Made by a program: the position numbers and the translations under genes
Origin: Planococcus citreus
Lineage (GTDB): Bacteria > Bacillota > Bacilli > Bacillales_A > Planococcaceae
Assembly (NCBI RefSeq): GCF_003664125.1
Contig: NZ_RCCP01000004.1
Span: forward strand, 1 to 64,000
Direction of reading: 5' to 3'
Length of the DNA stretch: 64,000 bases
Notes under the pieces: generated by a model
The model's database searches: none
Told to the model about the DNA's origin: nothing
What the model saw: the letters and a program-made list of their open reading frames with translations, nothing else
Shown here: piece by piece, positions 51,764 to 62,432 of the stretch
How the letters are laid out: every line of letters begins with the position of its first letter
Numbering within the stretch: position 1 is the first letter of the stretch

Positions 51764-53410
51764 ATGAAAGAGAAGTTCGAAACCTATAAAACCAAAACAA
51801 AAGACTCCTGGGGCAGTTTATCGAAAGCGACCAAATGGCTGATGGCCGCGTCCTTTTTCATCACATTACTTGCCCTAGGGCTTTTTGTTTTCTTCAATAG
51901 CCAAACGAATATGTCGCCTTTGTACTCCAATTTGGATCCTGCGGAAGCAGGCGAAATCAAGGCAGCGATCGAAACCCAAGGAATTCCAGTCGAAGTGTCG
52001 ACGGACGGCTCGACCATCTCCGTCCCGGACGAGCAAGTCGCCAGCTTGAAAGTGAGCCTAGCGGCAGAGGGCTTGCCGAAAAACGGCAATGTCACGTACG
52101 GCATATTCAGTGAAAACATGGGGCTTGGGATGACCGACCGCCATTTTGATGTCGTGGAACGTGACGCGATGCAAAACGAACTTGCGTATTTGGTGAAACA
52201 AATCGCTGGCGTGACTGATGCCAACGTCATGATTACCTTGCCGAAAGAAAATGTCTGGCTGACCGATGAAGAACAAGTGTCAACCGCATCGATCGTCATC
52301 CAAGGCGACGGCACTTTGAATTTGGACCAAAAACAAATCAATGGTTTATACCATTTGGTCAGCAAGTCGGTGCCGAATTTGCCGATGGAACAAATCGTCA
52401 TTATGGATCAGAACGGACAAGTATTTGAATTGCAAGATACAGGCGCTCCGGACACCAATTTGACGGTCTATCAGCAAAACCGAGAAATTCAGCAAGGCAT
52501 CGAACAAGATATTCAACGTGAATTGCAGCAGATGCTCGGGCTATTGCTCGGGCAGGACAAAGTCGTTGTTTCCGTTATGGCAAACATCGATTTCACGAAA
52601 GAAAAACGCGAAGAGCAATTGGTGGAGCCGGTTGATCTCGAAACGGGCGAAGGCATCGACATCAGCGTCGAGCGGATCGTCGAAACTTTTGCAAGTGAAG
52701 GGGCGGCGCTGGCAGATGATGCCGGAACCGGGGAAACGGATATTGCCAATTATCCCGCAGCAGACGGCACCGGAACGAGTGAATCCGAACGCACCGAAGA
52801 GCGCATCAACCGCGAAGTCAACCGCATCAGCCGCCAGATCGAGATGAGCCCTTATGTCATCGACGATATTACGATCAATGTCGGCGTCGAGCCGCCGGTG
52901 CCGGACAATCCGGCAAGTTTGACCGAGCAGAACATGACCGATATCCGCAATCTACTCGGGAATACGGTCAGCGCATCGCTCAGCATGAACGAGTTCCAGC
53001 CGACGCCGGCCGAACTCGATGACCGCATTTCAATTTTTGCGACAGAATTCCAAGGCCGTCCGGAACTGGCCGAAGAAGAGCCGGTCACGACATTCTGGAC
53101 AGGCGTTCCGCTTCTTTGGTACGTACTTGCCGGAGTGGCTGTGATCTTGTTGACGGGGATCATTCTCCTTGTAGCCAAGAGACGCAAAAAGCAGCAGGAA
53201 GAATTGGCAGCAGAACTTGAGATGGATTATTTCGAGCGGGCGGCTGCGAAAATGCAGCCAGCAGCAAACGCCACCGAACAAGATGGTGGAGTCGATTTGT
53301 CTGAATTTAATAATCGGACCAATCCAAAGCGCAAAACCATCGAGAAGCTTGCTAAAGGGCGTCCTGATGATTTCACAAATCTACTGCGCTCATGGATGGC
53401 GGATGATTAG
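51764..53410 (+). CDS. fliF: flagellar MS-ring protein FliF
   Basis: 548 residues. Membrane helices at ~res 25-45 (WLMAASFFITLLALGLFVFF) and ~450-472; the ring-building domains lie between, with LYSNLDPAEAGEIKAAIETQGIPVEVS and the QNxxxRALExEL-like DIQRELQQMLGLLLGQDKVVVSVMANIDF. The C-terminal tail binds FliG. ATG after AAGGTG is used. Confidence 0.95.
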   Translation: MKEKFETYKTKTKDSWGSLSKATKWLMAASFFITLLALGLFVFFNSQTNMSPLYSNLDPAEAGEIKAAIETQGIPVEVSTDGSTISVPDEQVASLKVSLAAEGLPKNGNVTYGIFSENMGLGMTDRHFDVVERDAMQNELAYLVKQIAGVTDANVMITLPKENVWLTDEEQVSTASIVIQGDGTLNLDQKQINGLYHLVSKSVPNLPMEQIVIMDQNGQVFELQDTGAPDTNLTVYQQNREIQQGIEQDIQRELQQMLGLLLGQDKVVVSVMANIDFTKEKREEQLVEPVDLETGEGIDISVERIVETFASEGAALADDAGTGETDIANYPAADGTGTSESERTEERINREVNRISRQIEMSPYVIDDITINVGVEPPVPDNPASLTEQNMTDIRNLLGNTVSASLSMNEFQPTPAELDDRISIFATEFQGRPELAEEEPVTTFWTGVPLLWYVLAGVAVILLTGIILLVAKRRKKQQEELAAELEMDYFERAAAKMQPAANATEQDGGVDLSEFNNRTNPKRKTIEKLAKGRPDDFTNLLRSWMADD

Positions 53411-53421
53411 GGGAGAATTGA

Positions 53422-54438
53422 ATGGTAGAACGCATTAAAGAATTGACGGGAATCCAAAAAGTCGCCGTATTGCTTGTAGGTATGGGTCCTGACGTTTCCG
53501 TCGAAGTATTCAAGCGCTTATCTGAAAGGGAAATCGACCAATTGACGATGGAAATCTCCAATGTGCGCCAATTGAAGAACAGCCAGACAGAAAAAGTGAT
53601 CAACGAATTTTATGAAATGGTCCTGGCGCAGGATTATATGAACGAAGGCGGGCTCAGCTACGCGCGGGAAGTTCTCGAAAAAGCGCTCGGCAAAGAAAAG
53701 GCCATCGACACGATCGGCCGCCTGTCAAATCGGCTTCAAGTCAAGCCGTTCAATTTCGCGAGGCGCTTGGATCCGGCCCGGCTTGTGACCGTGTTGCAGA
53801 ACGAACAGGCACAGACGATTGCATTGGTGTTGTCTTATCTTGATCCAAAGCAATCTTCGCAAATCCTCTCGCAGTTGCCGGTTGAGCAGCGGGCGGAAGT
53901 AGCAAAACGAATTGCGTTAATGGAAAGTACGTCACCCGATGTTATCCAGCAAGTGGAACAAATTTTGGAGCGGAAACTATCTTCTGTGAACGGTGTCCAG
54001 GATTACGCAGTGACCGGTGGGGTGGAAGCGATTGTCCGCGTCCTCAACCAAGTCGACCGGAGTACAGAAAAAGCCATTTTGTCTGAACTTGAAAGCGGCA
54101 GCCCAGAGCTTGTCGCGGAAATCAAAAAACTTATGTTTGTCTTCGAAGACCTGGTTAAATTGGACGTGCGTTCAATCCAGCGGGTTATTCGCGAAGTGAG
54201 CGATGTGGAATTAAGCCTGGCATTGAAGGCAGCAAGTGATGAAGTTAAAGAAAGCATATTTAGAAACATGTCTTCAAGACGCTCAGAACTGATTAGAGAA
54301 GAGATAGAAGTGATGGGGCCTGTGAAACTGAAGGATGTGGAAAATGCGCAAACTGAAATCGTAGCGCTGATCCGCAAGCTTGAAGAAGAAGGCGAAATCA
54401 CCGTTTCCCGGGAAGAGGGAGATGAACTGATTGTCTAA
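53422..54438 (+). CDS. fliG: flagellar motor switch protein FliG
   Basis: 338 residues as in B. subtilis. TGIQKVAVLLVGMGPDVSVEVFKRLSEREI, the middle EHPQ-like NEQAQTIALVLSYLDPKQSSQILSQLP, and the C-terminal torque helix with charged LALKAASDEVKESIFRNMSSRRSELIREEIEVMGPVKLKDVE. Confidence 0.96.
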   Translation: MVERIKELTGIQKVAVLLVGMGPDVSVEVFKRLSEREIDQLTMEISNVRQLKNSQTEKVINEFYEMVLAQDYMNEGGLSYAREVLEKALGKEKAIDTIGRLSNRLQVKPFNFARRLDPARLVTVLQNEQAQTIALVLSYLDPKQSSQILSQLPVEQRAEVAKRIALMESTSPDVIQQVEQILERKLSSVNGVQDYAVTGGVEAIVRVLNQVDRSTEKAILSELESGSPELVAEIKKLMFVFEDLVKLDVRSIQRVIREVSDVELSLALKAASDEVKESIFRNMSSRRSELIREEIEVMGPVKLKDVENAQTEIVALIRKLEEEGEITVSREEGDELIV

Positions 54439-55219
54439 TATCATCCGTAGCACCGAACAAAGCGGCACAAAAATCATCGGATTACGCAAAGTGGAAACTC
54501 GCCGGCCGTTCGAAGCTCAAGCGGATTCAGACATCGAGCAGTATGGCGAGCGATTGAAAGGCGAAGTCAACGGCCTGGAGCAGCAATTGGACACGCTGAG
54601 AAAACAATTGGCCGAAGAACAGCAACAAGCACACGCAGAAATCGCCGAATGGCGTGAAACCCAACAGCAACAAGCGCTAGAACAAGCGGAGCAACAGGCG
54701 CAAGCTGCCGCGGAAGCCGGCTTTCAAGAAGGCTTTACCCAAGGGCTCGCTCAAGCCGAAGTGGATTTTCTCCAAAAGCGCGAGCTAATGGAAAGCTTGA
54801 TCGCTGCGGCTTACGAAGAACAGCGCCGCATCATCCGTGAATCGGAACCGTTCTTGCTATCGCTCAGCACCGAAATCGCGCGGAAAATCATCCGCAACGA
54901 ATTGATGCAAGACGATGTGCAGCTCTTGTCGATTATCCGCCACGCGCTTCGGCAAGCGGACGATACGGAAGAAGTCGCTATCCATGTAGCGCTTGAAGAC
55001 TATCCGGCGATGCTGCCTTTTGAAGACGAGCTGAAAAGCTATATACGGGCAGGCGCAGAACTTAAGCTGATGCCAGTCGCAGGGCAAACGCCTTCTGGGT
55101 GTACGATTCATACGAAAAACGGTTCGTTTGATGCGACACTCGATAGCCAGCTGAACGAAATCAAAAAGCAATTGCTCGTTTATTGTGAGGAGAAATCCAA
55201 TGATGAAGCTGATAGATAG
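54431..55219 (+). CDS. fliH: flagellar export apparatus protein FliH
   Basis: 262 residues. A long Gln/Glu/Ala-rich coiled coil (~res 30-115) and a C-terminal FliH domain with EIARKIIRNELMQDDVQLLSIIRHAL. It regulates the FliI ATPase. The start is TTG inside the fliG end (8-base overlap), with GAGGGAG upstream. Confidence 0.9.
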   Translation: MSNIIRSTEQSGTKIIGLRKVETRRPFEAQADSDIEQYGERLKGEVNGLEQQLDTLRKQLAEEQQQAHAEIAEWRETQQQQALEQAEQQAQAAAEAGFQEGFTQGLAQAEVDFLQKRELMESLIAAAYEEQRRIIRESEPFLLSLSTEIARKIIRNELMQDDVQLLSIIRHALRQADDTEEVAIHVALEDYPAMLPFEDELKSYIRAGAELKLMPVAGQTPSGCTIHTKNGSFDATLDSQLNEIKKQLLVYCEEKSNDEADR

Positions 55220-56525
55220 CGAATATTTGACGCTGCTGGAAGAAATCGAGCCGGTGAGAAAACACGGGAAAGTCGTCCAAGTGATCGGCTTGACCATCGA
55301 AGCACAAGGCCCAAACGCCAAGCTCGGCGAGTTGTGCTTATTGTATCCGAGCCGTTTTGACCCGCCGATCGAGGCGGAAGTGGTCGGCTTCAAGGAAAAC
55401 AAAATCATGCTCATGCCATTGCGCGATTTGGCACAAGTAGGGCCAGGCTGTCTCGTCGTTGCAACAGGTGTGCCGTTGCAGATCCGTGTTGGCCCAGCCA
55501 TTCTCGGGAAAATTCTCGATGGCACGGGTAAGCCATTGGATGACAATAAACTGCCGAAAGGCTTAAAGAAATATTCCACGACCAACACGCCGCCGAACCC
55601 GCTGAAACGGCCGCGCATCGACAAGCCTTTGGAAGTCGGCGTGCGTGCGATCGACGGTTTGCTTACGGTCGGGCAAGGCCAGCGCATCGGCGTATTCGCC
55701 GGAAGCGGCGTCGGAAAAAGCACGCTTATGGGCATGATCGCCCGCAACACCGAAGCCGATGTCAACGTCATCGCGCTGATCGGCGAGCGTGGACGTGAAG
55801 TGCGTGATTTCATTGAACGCGATCTCGGGCCGGAAGGATTGAAAAACTCGGTCGTCGTCGCGGCAACCTCCGACCAGACACCGATGCAGCGCATCAAAGG
55901 CGCATTGACGGCCACGGCGATCGCGGAGTATTTCCGCGACCAGGGAAAAAACGTCATGTTGATGATGGATTCCGTTACCCGTTTTGCCATGGCGCAGCGC
56001 GAAGTGGGTCTTGCGGTCGGTGAACCGCCCACTAGCAAAGGTTATACGCCGAGTGTCTTTGCATTATTGCCACGTTTATTGGAGCGTTCCGGCACTTCCT
56101 CCAAAGGATCGATTACGGCATTCTACACCGTCTTGGTCGATGGCGATGACATGAACGAACCGATTGCCGATGCGGTGCGCGGCATCTTGGACGGCCATAT
56201 CGTCCTAGACCGTAAATTGGCGCAAAAAGGGCAATTCCCGGCGATCAATATCATGGCCAGCGTGAGCCGTATCATGAATGAAGTGACGACGCGCGACCAT
56301 CAAAGAGCAGCGACTGAATTGAAGCGATTGCTCGCAGCTCACGATTCCGCAGAAGACTTGATCAATATCGGGGCCTATAAAAGCGGCGCCAATAAAGAAA
56401 TCGATGAAGCGATTCGCGCATACCCGTTAATACGGAATTACCTACAGCAAGATATATACGAGAAGGCCGAATTGGCGGAAAGCGTCGACCGGCTCGCACA
56501 ACAATTTGGAGGTGCTGAAACGTGA
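55200..56525 (+). CDS. fliI: flagellar export ATPase FliI
   Basis: 441 residues. Walker A GSGVGKST (~res 167-174), GERGREVRDFIERDLGPEGL, Walker B MLMMDSVTRFAMAQREVGLAVGEPP, and the PSVFALLPRLLERSG motif. It energises export. The ATG behind GAGGAG overlaps fliH by 20 bases. Confidence 0.96.
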   Translation: MMKLIDSEYLTLLEEIEPVRKHGKVVQVIGLTIEAQGPNAKLGELCLLYPSRFDPPIEAEVVGFKENKIMLMPLRDLAQVGPGCLVVATGVPLQIRVGPAILGKILDGTGKPLDDNKLPKGLKKYSTTNTPPNPLKRPRIDKPLEVGVRAIDGLLTVGQGQRIGVFAGSGVGKSTLMGMIARNTEADVNVIALIGERGREVRDFIERDLGPEGLKNSVVVAATSDQTPMQRIKGALTATAIAEYFRDQGKNVMLMMDSVTRFAMAQREVGLAVGEPPTSKGYTPSVFALLPRLLERSGTSSKGSITAFYTVLVDGDDMNEPIADAVRGILDGHIVLDRKLAQKGQFPAINIMASVSRIMNEVTTRDHQRAATELKRLLAAHDSAEDLINIGAYKSGANKEIDEAIRAYPLIRNYLQQDIYEKAELAESVDRLAQQFGGAET

Positions 56526-56983
56526 CACGATTCAATTTCCGATTCCAGAAAATTCTCGACCTGAAAGAAAACGAAACACAGCTGGCACAAGTGGAGATGG
56601 CCGAAGCACTGAAAAAAGAGCAGGCCGTCCGTGAACAAAGTGAAGCGTTGCACAGCAAAATCACCCAAGCGGAAGAAATGAAAAAAGCAAAAGAACAAAA
56701 AGGCATTCCGATCTCCGAGCTGCGCATGCTAGAAGAATACATCCACCAACTCTATGAGCAGTCGTTCATGGCGAACCGAGAAGTCGCGAACCACGAACGC
56801 CATGTCTCAAGAAGCCAAGATGCCTTAAAAGAAAAAGCGCGTGAAGAAAAAACCTGGGGCAATTTAAAAGAGCAGAACTACGCCGCCCACCAGAAAGAAC
56901 ATCAAGCGGCAGAGCAGAGCTTTTTCGATGACCTGGCCGGCAGCCGCTATTATCGCCTCGGCAGAACCGGTGACGCACAGTGA
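56522..56983 (+). CDS. fliJ: flagellar export protein FliJ
   Basis: 153 residues, one long antiparallel coiled coil, FNFRFQKILDLKENETQLAQVEMAEALKKEQ. GTG start overlaps the fliI stop. Name supported by position between fliI and fliK. Confidence 0.9.
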   Translation: MTRFNFRFQKILDLKENETQLAQVEMAEALKKEQAVREQSEALHSKITQAEEMKKAKEQKGIPISELRMLEEYIHQLYEQSFMANREVANHERHVSRSQDALKEKAREEKTWGNLKEQNYAAHQKEHQAAEQSFFDDLAGSRYYRLGRTGDAQ

Positions 56984-58272
56984 ACGCACTGGTGTCTGCA
57001 TTAACCGGCCGGCCCGCTGCATCCGCAGCTGCTGTGAAAACGCCGGCAAGCAATGAGCCCGCAGGACAGTTTGGGCAATTGCTCATGGCGTTATCGAAAG
57101 AACCGGCGCAGCCGATAGTGGAGCCTGAAACCGCACTAGAAGAGTTGCCGATGAAAGAACTCGCAGCGCTCCTCGAGCAATTATCGGACATGCCTAAAGA
57201 ACAATTGATCGAAGAGCAGCAGGCTTTGCAATACGCAGTGTTCCAATTGCTTGCAGATGTCAACGGTGAGCAGCTTCAGCAAGCTATCGAAGCCTTTAGT
57301 TCCGACGAAGAGGTGCAGGGTGAATTGGCTGCGCTGGTAAAACAAATAAAATCCTTATTGCTGACTGCTAAAGAATTCGTACAGCCCGCGGGATTTTCGG
57401 GGGTCGCGGAAAAAGAAATTGCCTCAGCTGAAGCGGCGCCGGAAGAAGCGCTGCGCCCGCTCATCGAGTTGGCTGCGCAGCTGAAAGAAGAAACGCTTCC
57501 TTCAGAAAAGCTGCTGTTATTGAAAGAGCTCACGCCGATTAAAACGGAAGCGCGCCTGCCATTTGCACAGACGCCTGCCGCCTGGTTGCACGCGCTGTCG
57601 AAGGACAGCACTCAAGCTAACAATGCGGTTGAACAGCAAGCGCCTGAGACGCAAGCTGCGAAAGCGGTGCCTGCAGAGGGCGAAACGATTCCAAAAGCGG
57701 AAGCAGTTCAAGCTGCAGCTCCTGTGAAAACAGAAGGGCAAGTGCAGGCCGCTGTGCTTCCCGCTGCTCTTGCTGATCAAAAGCCAGTGGATGTTCCGGT
57801 TCGGCAAGTGCCGGTGCAGAAGCTGTCAGAAACACTCGCAGAATGGATCAGCTCACCGGCCCGCTTGAGCACTGGTGGAAATGAAACGCGCTTGCGTATC
57901 AATATTTTTCCTGAACATCTCGGCCATCTGGAGATTTTGGTAAGCACGGCAGGCGGCAAAGTCAGCGCACAAATCATCGCGAGCCACGGCACAGCGAAAG
58001 AAGCCGTGGAGTTCCAATTAAATCAATTGCGCATGTCACTGTCTCAGCAAGGTGTGGAGATCGATCGCTTGGAAGTGCGGGAAGAGCGCAATTCATCTGA
58101 ATTCCAACAGCACGAACGGCAGCGGGAATCGCCTTTCGCGGATGCGTCTGGAAATAGCGCTGGCCGGCGCGGCGGAAGCAGCGGTGAATCCGTTTCGGAT
58201 GATGCTGATATACCGCAGAGGCGCCAGCGTGAAGCTGTTTCAGCCAATGGCCAAGTGAATTATACCGTTTAA
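56980..58272 (+). CDS. fliK: flagellar hook-length control protein FliK
   Basis: 430 residues. A long Ala/Glu/Gln/Pro-rich N-terminal ruler region and the C-terminal Flg_hook domain: [60 protein letters not shown] (~res 305-365). GTG start overlaps fliJ. Confidence 0.92.
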   Translation: MNALVSALTGRPAASAAAVKTPASNEPAGQFGQLLMALSKEPAQPIVEPETALEELPMKELAALLEQLSDMPKEQLIEEQQALQYAVFQLLADVNGEQLQQAIEAFSSDEEVQGELAALVKQIKSLLLTAKEFVQPAGFSGVAEKEIASAEAAPEEALRPLIELAAQLKEETLPSEKLLLLKELTPIKTEARLPFAQTPAAWLHALSKDSTQANNAVEQQAPETQAAKAVPAEGETIPKAEAVQAAAPVKTEGQVQAAVLPAALADQKPVDVPVRQVPVQKLSETLAEWISSPARLSTGGNETRLRINIFPEHLGHLEILVSTAGGKVSAQIIASHGTAKEAVEFQLNQLRMSLSQQGVEIDRLEVREERNSSEFQQHERQRESPFADASGNSAGRRGGSSGESVSDDADIPQRRQREAVSANGQVNYTV

Positions 58273-58289
58273 CAAAGGGGACTGATTGG

Positions 58290-58748
58290 ATGAATATCAC
58301 CACAGCAACGACGGCGGCGAACCAGCCGGCGGCAGCTGCAGAAAAAACAAAGCCGGATGCACTCGGGCAAGACGCTTTCCTGAAAATCCTGATCGCCCAG
58401 CTGAAATACCAGGATCCGATGGAACCGCAAAAAGATGCAGAATTTATTGGGCAGATGGCACAGTTCAGCAGCCTCGAGCAGTTGACGCAATTGAATAAGA
58501 CGATGACAGGCTACGCCGGAGAAGGCGGGAGCGCATCGCTTGCAGGTTCTGCCCATTTGCTCGGGACCGAAGTCAGCTGGTCGGCGAATGAACAAGCTGG
58601 CACCGGCATTGTCAAAGCAGTCACGATGAAGAACGGTGAGATCATGGTCGAGCTGGAAGGCGAAGAAACGAAGATTCCATTGTCGGCTATTGAACGGATT
58701 GAACAGCAAGGCGAAATCAAAAACGAACAGGCGGCCGAGCAAGCTTAA
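58290..58748 (+). CDS. flgD: flagellar hook capping protein FlgD
   Basis: 152 residues. [48 protein letters not shown] is the FlgD signature. A short C-terminal beta domain follows. AAAGGGGA precedes the ATG. Confidence 0.95.
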   Translation: MNITTATTAANQPAAAAEKTKPDALGQDAFLKILIAQLKYQDPMEPQKDAEFIGQMAQFSSLEQLTQLNKTMTGYAGEGGSASLAGSAHLLGTEVSWSANEQAGTGIVKAVTMKNGEIMVELEGEETKIPLSAIERIEQQGEIKNEQAAEQA

Positions 58749-58779
58749 ACTTGCAGCCAGCTGAAAGGGGAAATGAAAA

Positions 58780-59562
58780 ATGTTGCGTTCCATGTACTCC
58801 GGGATTTCCGGCATGAAAAACTTCCAGGTGAAATTGGATGTTATCGGTAATAATATTTCCAACGTCAATACGGTCGGATTCAAGAAAAGCACCATCACGT
58901 TCCAAGATCTATTGAGCCAGAACATGTCCAATGGCGGGGCAAATCCGATGCAAGTGGGCCTCGGTTCGACCAGCGCTTCTTTGAACGTCAATCACAACGC
59001 CGGTTCAGCGATGTCAACAGGCGTCGGAACGGATTTGACGATTATGGGTGATGGGTTCTTTGTCGTACAAGATCCGGAAGCACCTGGCGCTGAGGGGCAA
59101 TATTTAACGCGTGCAGGTAATTTCACGGTGACAGCTGAAGGGAATCTGGTAACAGCTCAAGGCTATAACGTATTGGGCGATGATGGACAGCCAATCAATA
59201 TCAGCGGCTACGATTCTTACACAATCAACCGTCTAGGCGAAGTCATTGGAAAGCAAGCGGATGGCACAGAGGAAGTCGCAGCGAATATCGGTATTGCCAC
59301 TCCTGAAAATCCAGCTGGCCTGCGCAAGTTTGGCGGTTCTTTGTATGAAATGACCAATATCGCAAGCCCTGGTGGCCTGGTGATTGAAAATGCGGCACAA
59401 GCGGGAACTGAAATCGGTTCTGGCATGTTGGAAATGTCCAACGTTGACCTTACGGAAGAGTTCACGGAAATGATTATCGCGCAGCGTGGTTTCCAAGCGA
59501 ATTCACGGACCATCACGACTTCCGATGAACTGCTTCAGGAAGTTGTGAACTTGAAACGATGA
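58780..59562 (+). CDS. flgE: flagellar hook protein FlgE
   Basis: 260 residues. LRSMYSGISGMKNFQVKLDVIGNNISNVNTVGFKKS at the start and EMSNVDLTEEFTEMIIAQRGFQANSRTITTSDELLQEVVNLKR at the end. In Bacillus this gene after flgD is the hook gene, in older work called flgG. GAAAGGGGA precedes it. Confidence 0.93.
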   Translation: MLRSMYSGISGMKNFQVKLDVIGNNISNVNTVGFKKSTITFQDLLSQNMSNGGANPMQVGLGSTSASLNVNHNAGSAMSTGVGTDLTIMGDGFFVVQDPEAPGAEGQYLTRAGNFTVTAEGNLVTAQGYNVLGDDGQPINISGYDSYTINRLGEVIGKQADGTEEVAANIGIATPENPAGLRKFGGSLYEMTNIASPGGLVIENAAQAGTEIGSGMLEMSNVDLTEEFTEMIIAQRGFQANSRTITTSDELLQEVVNLKR

Positions 59563-59590
59563 TAAAACCAGCCGAACGGAGTGAAGCACA

Positions 59591-59806
59591 ATGATTCGCT
59601 TAACAAGATTGAACCGTTCTGAAATCGTCTTGAATGCGGTTTATATTGAGCGCATTGAAGCCATGCCGGACACGGTTGTTACGCTTACTACCGGAAGAAA
59701 AGTGCATGTGTTGGAGCCAGTACGGACAGTGATTGACTTAGTATCGGCTTATTACCGTGATATCAACATCCTGCCGAAATTGCACGATGCACCTAGGGAA
59801 GAGTAA
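59591..59806 (+). CDS. swrD: SwrD/FlbD-family flagellar protein
   Basis: 71 residues. MIRLTRLNRSEIVLNAVYIERIEAMPDTVVTLTTGRKVHVLEP is typical of FlbD/YlzI. In B. subtilis SwrD raises motor power for swarming. It directly precedes fliM; fliL, usually between them, is elsewhere. Confidence 0.88.
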   Translation: MIRLTRLNRSEIVLNAVYIERIEAMPDTVVTLTTGRKVHVLEPVRTVIDLVSAYYRDINILPKLHDAPREE

Positions 59807-59817
59807 GGAGAGTCAAT

Positions 59818-60762
59818 ATGGAAACAAATTTTTCAGGCAGCAACACAGAAGCCCTGAGCAGCAAAAAAATTCATACCTATGATTTCAAGAAGGCCTTGCG
59901 GTTTTCACAAGACCAGATCCGGACGCTATCCCGCATCCACGAGAATTTTGCGCGTCTGTTGACTTCCTACTTTTCGACACAATTGCGCACCTACGTGCAA
60001 ATTACTGCTGAAAAAGTGGAGCAAGTGTCTTATACAGATTTCCTCGAGAATATTGAGAAAAAGTCGATTCTCGGCGTATTCGAAGCCTCTCCGCTCAATG
60101 GCAGCATGGTGATGAAGTTTTCGCCGGAAGTGGCATATGTCATGTTTGACCGCTTGCTTGGCGGTCAAGGAAATGTGGGGCAAAAGCCGAGTGATTTGAC
60201 CGAAATCGAAATCAGTGTCATCAACCGGATCTTTGCCCAGTCTCTGGGTTGCTTTCAGGAAGCTTGGACATCGGTCATTGAGCTAACACCCGAATTAAAG
60301 GAAGTGGAAGTGAACCCGCAATTCTTGCCGATGGCTTCGCCGAATGAAACGGTCATCATCGTTAAATTACAGGCGAAGATTGGCGAAACGGAAGGCGAGA
60401 TTCAGTTATGCCTGCCGCATTTGGTGCTAGAACAGGTCTTGCCGAAATTATCTGCACGCCATTGGCTGGCAAGCCAGAAAAAAGCAGTCGAGCATGAGGA
60501 AGTGGAAGTGCTCGAAAGGCGTCTCCACGCAACGAAGATGGACGTAGCGGCAGTGCTGGGCGAAGTGGCAATCGATATCAAGGATTTTCTGGACCTGAAG
60601 AAAGGCGATATTCTTCGCTTAGATGAATCAATTGATGCGCCGGTAAAGCTGTATATCGACCAGAAGCAGAAATTCCTTGCACAGCCGGGAATTTCAAAAG
60701 GCCGCTTGGCGGTACAAATTACAGGCTTGTGTGTGGAAGGGGAAGTTTGCGATGAAGGATGA
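59818..60762 (+). CDS. fliM: flagellar motor switch protein FliM
   Basis: 314 residues. [37 protein letters not shown], the CheC-like middle GGxG-type [19 protein letters not shown], and the C-terminal surface-presentation domain (~res 245-305). The extreme N-terminus lacks a clear LSQxEIDALL CheY-binding segment. It begins [19 protein letters not shown]. Confidence 0.92.
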   Translation: METNFSGSNTEALSSKKIHTYDFKKALRFSQDQIRTLSRIHENFARLLTSYFSTQLRTYVQITAEKVEQVSYTDFLENIEKKSILGVFEASPLNGSMVMKFSPEVAYVMFDRLLGGQGNVGQKPSDLTEIEISVINRIFAQSLGCFQEAWTSVIELTPELKEVEVNPQFLPMASPNETVIIVKLQAKIGETEGEIQLCLPHLVLEQVLPKLSARHWLASQKKAVEHEEVEVLERRLHATKMDVAAVLGEVAIDIKDFLDLKKGDILRLDESIDAPVKLYIDQKQKFLAQPGISKGRLAVQITGLCVEGEVCDEG

Positions 60763-61798
60763 GCGCCTATCGCCTGAAGAGATGAAAGGGCTGCTGAATA
60801 AAACAGACAATACGGTCCCAGAGGAAACTTTGGGGGGCCACGAACTTAGCGTATTGAAAGAATTGTTCTGTACAGCGTTCGGCGGCACCGCTGCCCTTCG
60901 CGACCCACTGTTTCCGGAAACGGCAGCCATCAAAGGGCCGGTTTGGAGCGTAAAGAGCAAGGATGAGCTGTTTGCTGAAACCGAGACGCCGGTCTACGTT
61001 GCGCTCGGTGAATATAGCGGCTTGTTGAAAATGCCGCAAATCGTCACGCTCGACCAAGCAGAGGCGGATGCGGTGGCTTCGGAGCTGTCGGATGAAACAG
61101 ACAGCGATAAGCTGTTTGCGGCAGTCCAGGATATGCTCATGCGCCTGTTCGGATCATCAGCGGCAGCTTTGTCGATGGTGAGCGGCCAAGAGATCGGCTA
61201 TTCCTTATCGGGTATGGACATTCTGGAGGCAGGTCAGAAGTTTCCGTTCACTCATTTCACGAAAGAGCAATGGTTTGCTGAAGCGCTGTTTACGCTGACT
61301 GTCGGCGACCGCCAAAATGTAGCGTTCCGCATGTATTTGCCAGCCGGACCGTGCCGAGAATTGGCCGAAGAGCTGGCAGGCTGCGAGCAAGCGGAAGAAA
61401 CGAAGGAGACACAGGATATGTCATCAAATGAACAGCAACAACCAGAAAAAACTTCACAGCCGGCGAATGCTAACGGGCCGAACGTCCAGTCCGTCCAATT
61501 CTCGAGCTTTGATGAGATCGCCGCTGAACAATCGGCGCCGAACAACCTCGACATGCTCTTGGACATTCCGCTGCAAGTGACGGTGGAACTTGGCCGAACG
61601 AAGCGGATGGTCAAGGAAATCCTCGAGATGTCGCAAGGGTCGATTGTCGAACTCGACAAACTGGCAGGAGAGCCGGTGGACATCCTTATCAACAACAAAC
61701 TGATCGCTGTCGGCGAAGTGGTCGTCATCGACGAAAACTTCGGCGTGCGGGTCACCGATATTTTAAGTACGGCAGAGCGCATTTCCAAATTGCGTTGA
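60752..61798 (+). CDS. fliY: flagellar motor switch protein FliY with degenerate CheC domain
   Basis: 348 residues. A short [11 protein letters not shown] segment (res 6-16) resembles the CheY-binding motif. The CheC-like domain (~res 30-200) has lost the catalytic ExxN pairs: ELFC at 37-40 and DMLM at 127-130, where B. subtilis FliY has EIGN and EAMN. A linker (~230-265) leads to the C-terminal FliN domain (~275-345), [39 protein letters not shown]. It overlaps fliM by 11 bases. Confidence 0.92.
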   Translation: MKDERLSPEEMKGLLNKTDNTVPEETLGGHELSVLKELFCTAFGGTAALRDPLFPETAAIKGPVWSVKSKDELFAETETPVYVALGEYSGLLKMPQIVTLDQAEADAVASELSDETDSDKLFAAVQDMLMRLFGSSAAALSMVSGQEIGYSLSGMDILEAGQKFPFTHFTKEQWFAEALFTLTVGDRQNVAFRMYLPAGPCRELAEELAGCEQAEETKETQDMSSNEQQQPEKTSQPANANGPNVQSVQFSSFDEIAAEQSAPNNLDMLLDIPLQVTVELGRTKRMVKEILEMSQGSIVELDKLAGEPVDILINNKLIAVGEVVVIDENFGVRVTDILSTAERISKLR

Positions 61799-61823
61799 TG
61801 CAAGGCGAAGGAGTACGGCAAGT

Positions 61824-62432
61824 GTGAATTACAGACAATGGATTTTACTACTTATAACGCTCGCTGCCCTTTGGTTTGCTGCACCGGCAATGGCGTCTGC
61901 GGATACGGGAAATGTAGCCGATTGGCTGAAAGAAGACCCGGCAAGCGAAACGGAACCGGCAGAAGCGGAAGCGGTGCCGGAGATCGAAGAGAAAAGTTTC
62001 GCTGCGATCATCGGGCAATTGATTTTCTATACCTTGCTGATCGCCGGATTGATTTACGGGCTCATCAAATTTTTGGCCATGCGCCAAAAAGGGGTGCAGT
62101 CGCAGCATGCGGTCCAGTTGATGGGCGGCTCGCCGCTCGGCCAGAACAAATCACTGCAGCTGGTCAAAGTCGGAGGCCAATTTTACTTGATTGGCGTGGG
62201 CAACGAAGTGACGCTCATCAAGGAATTTTCGGGAGAAGCGGAGATCGCCGCTTTGGAACAAGACTTGGATCAACAGCGTCCAGCTGCATCCGCGTTGTTC
62301 GGCAACGGTGGCAAAGCGAAAGCGCCATTCACGAATTTCGAGCAATACTTCGCCCGCAGTTTGGACAAGCAAAAAGAACGGCGCTTGTCTTTCGGCGAAA
62401 AGCGCACGGATGACGGGGAGGACCAGCGATGA
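61824..62432 (+). CDS. fliO: flagellar biosynthetic protein FliO (FliZ)
   Basis: 202 residues. A signal-peptide-like N-terminus ([20 protein letters not shown]), a second helix ~res 58-78, and a FliO domain with [42 protein letters not shown] start. It overlaps fliP by 4 bases. Confidence 0.88.
   Translation: MNYRQWILLLITLAALWFAAPAMASADTGNVADWLKEDPASETEPAEAEAVPEIEEKSFAAIIGQLIFYTLLIAGLIYGLIKFLAMRQKGVQSQHAVQLMGGSPLGQNKSLQLVKVGGQFYLIGVGNEVTLIKEFSGEAEIAALEQDLDQQRPAASALFGNGGKAKAPFTNFEQYFARSLDKQKERRLSFGEKRTDDGEDQR

Noticed and set aside
54857-56038. 393-codon frame on the minus strand
   Set aside because: It is antisense to fliH and fliI, whose motifs and coupling are clear.
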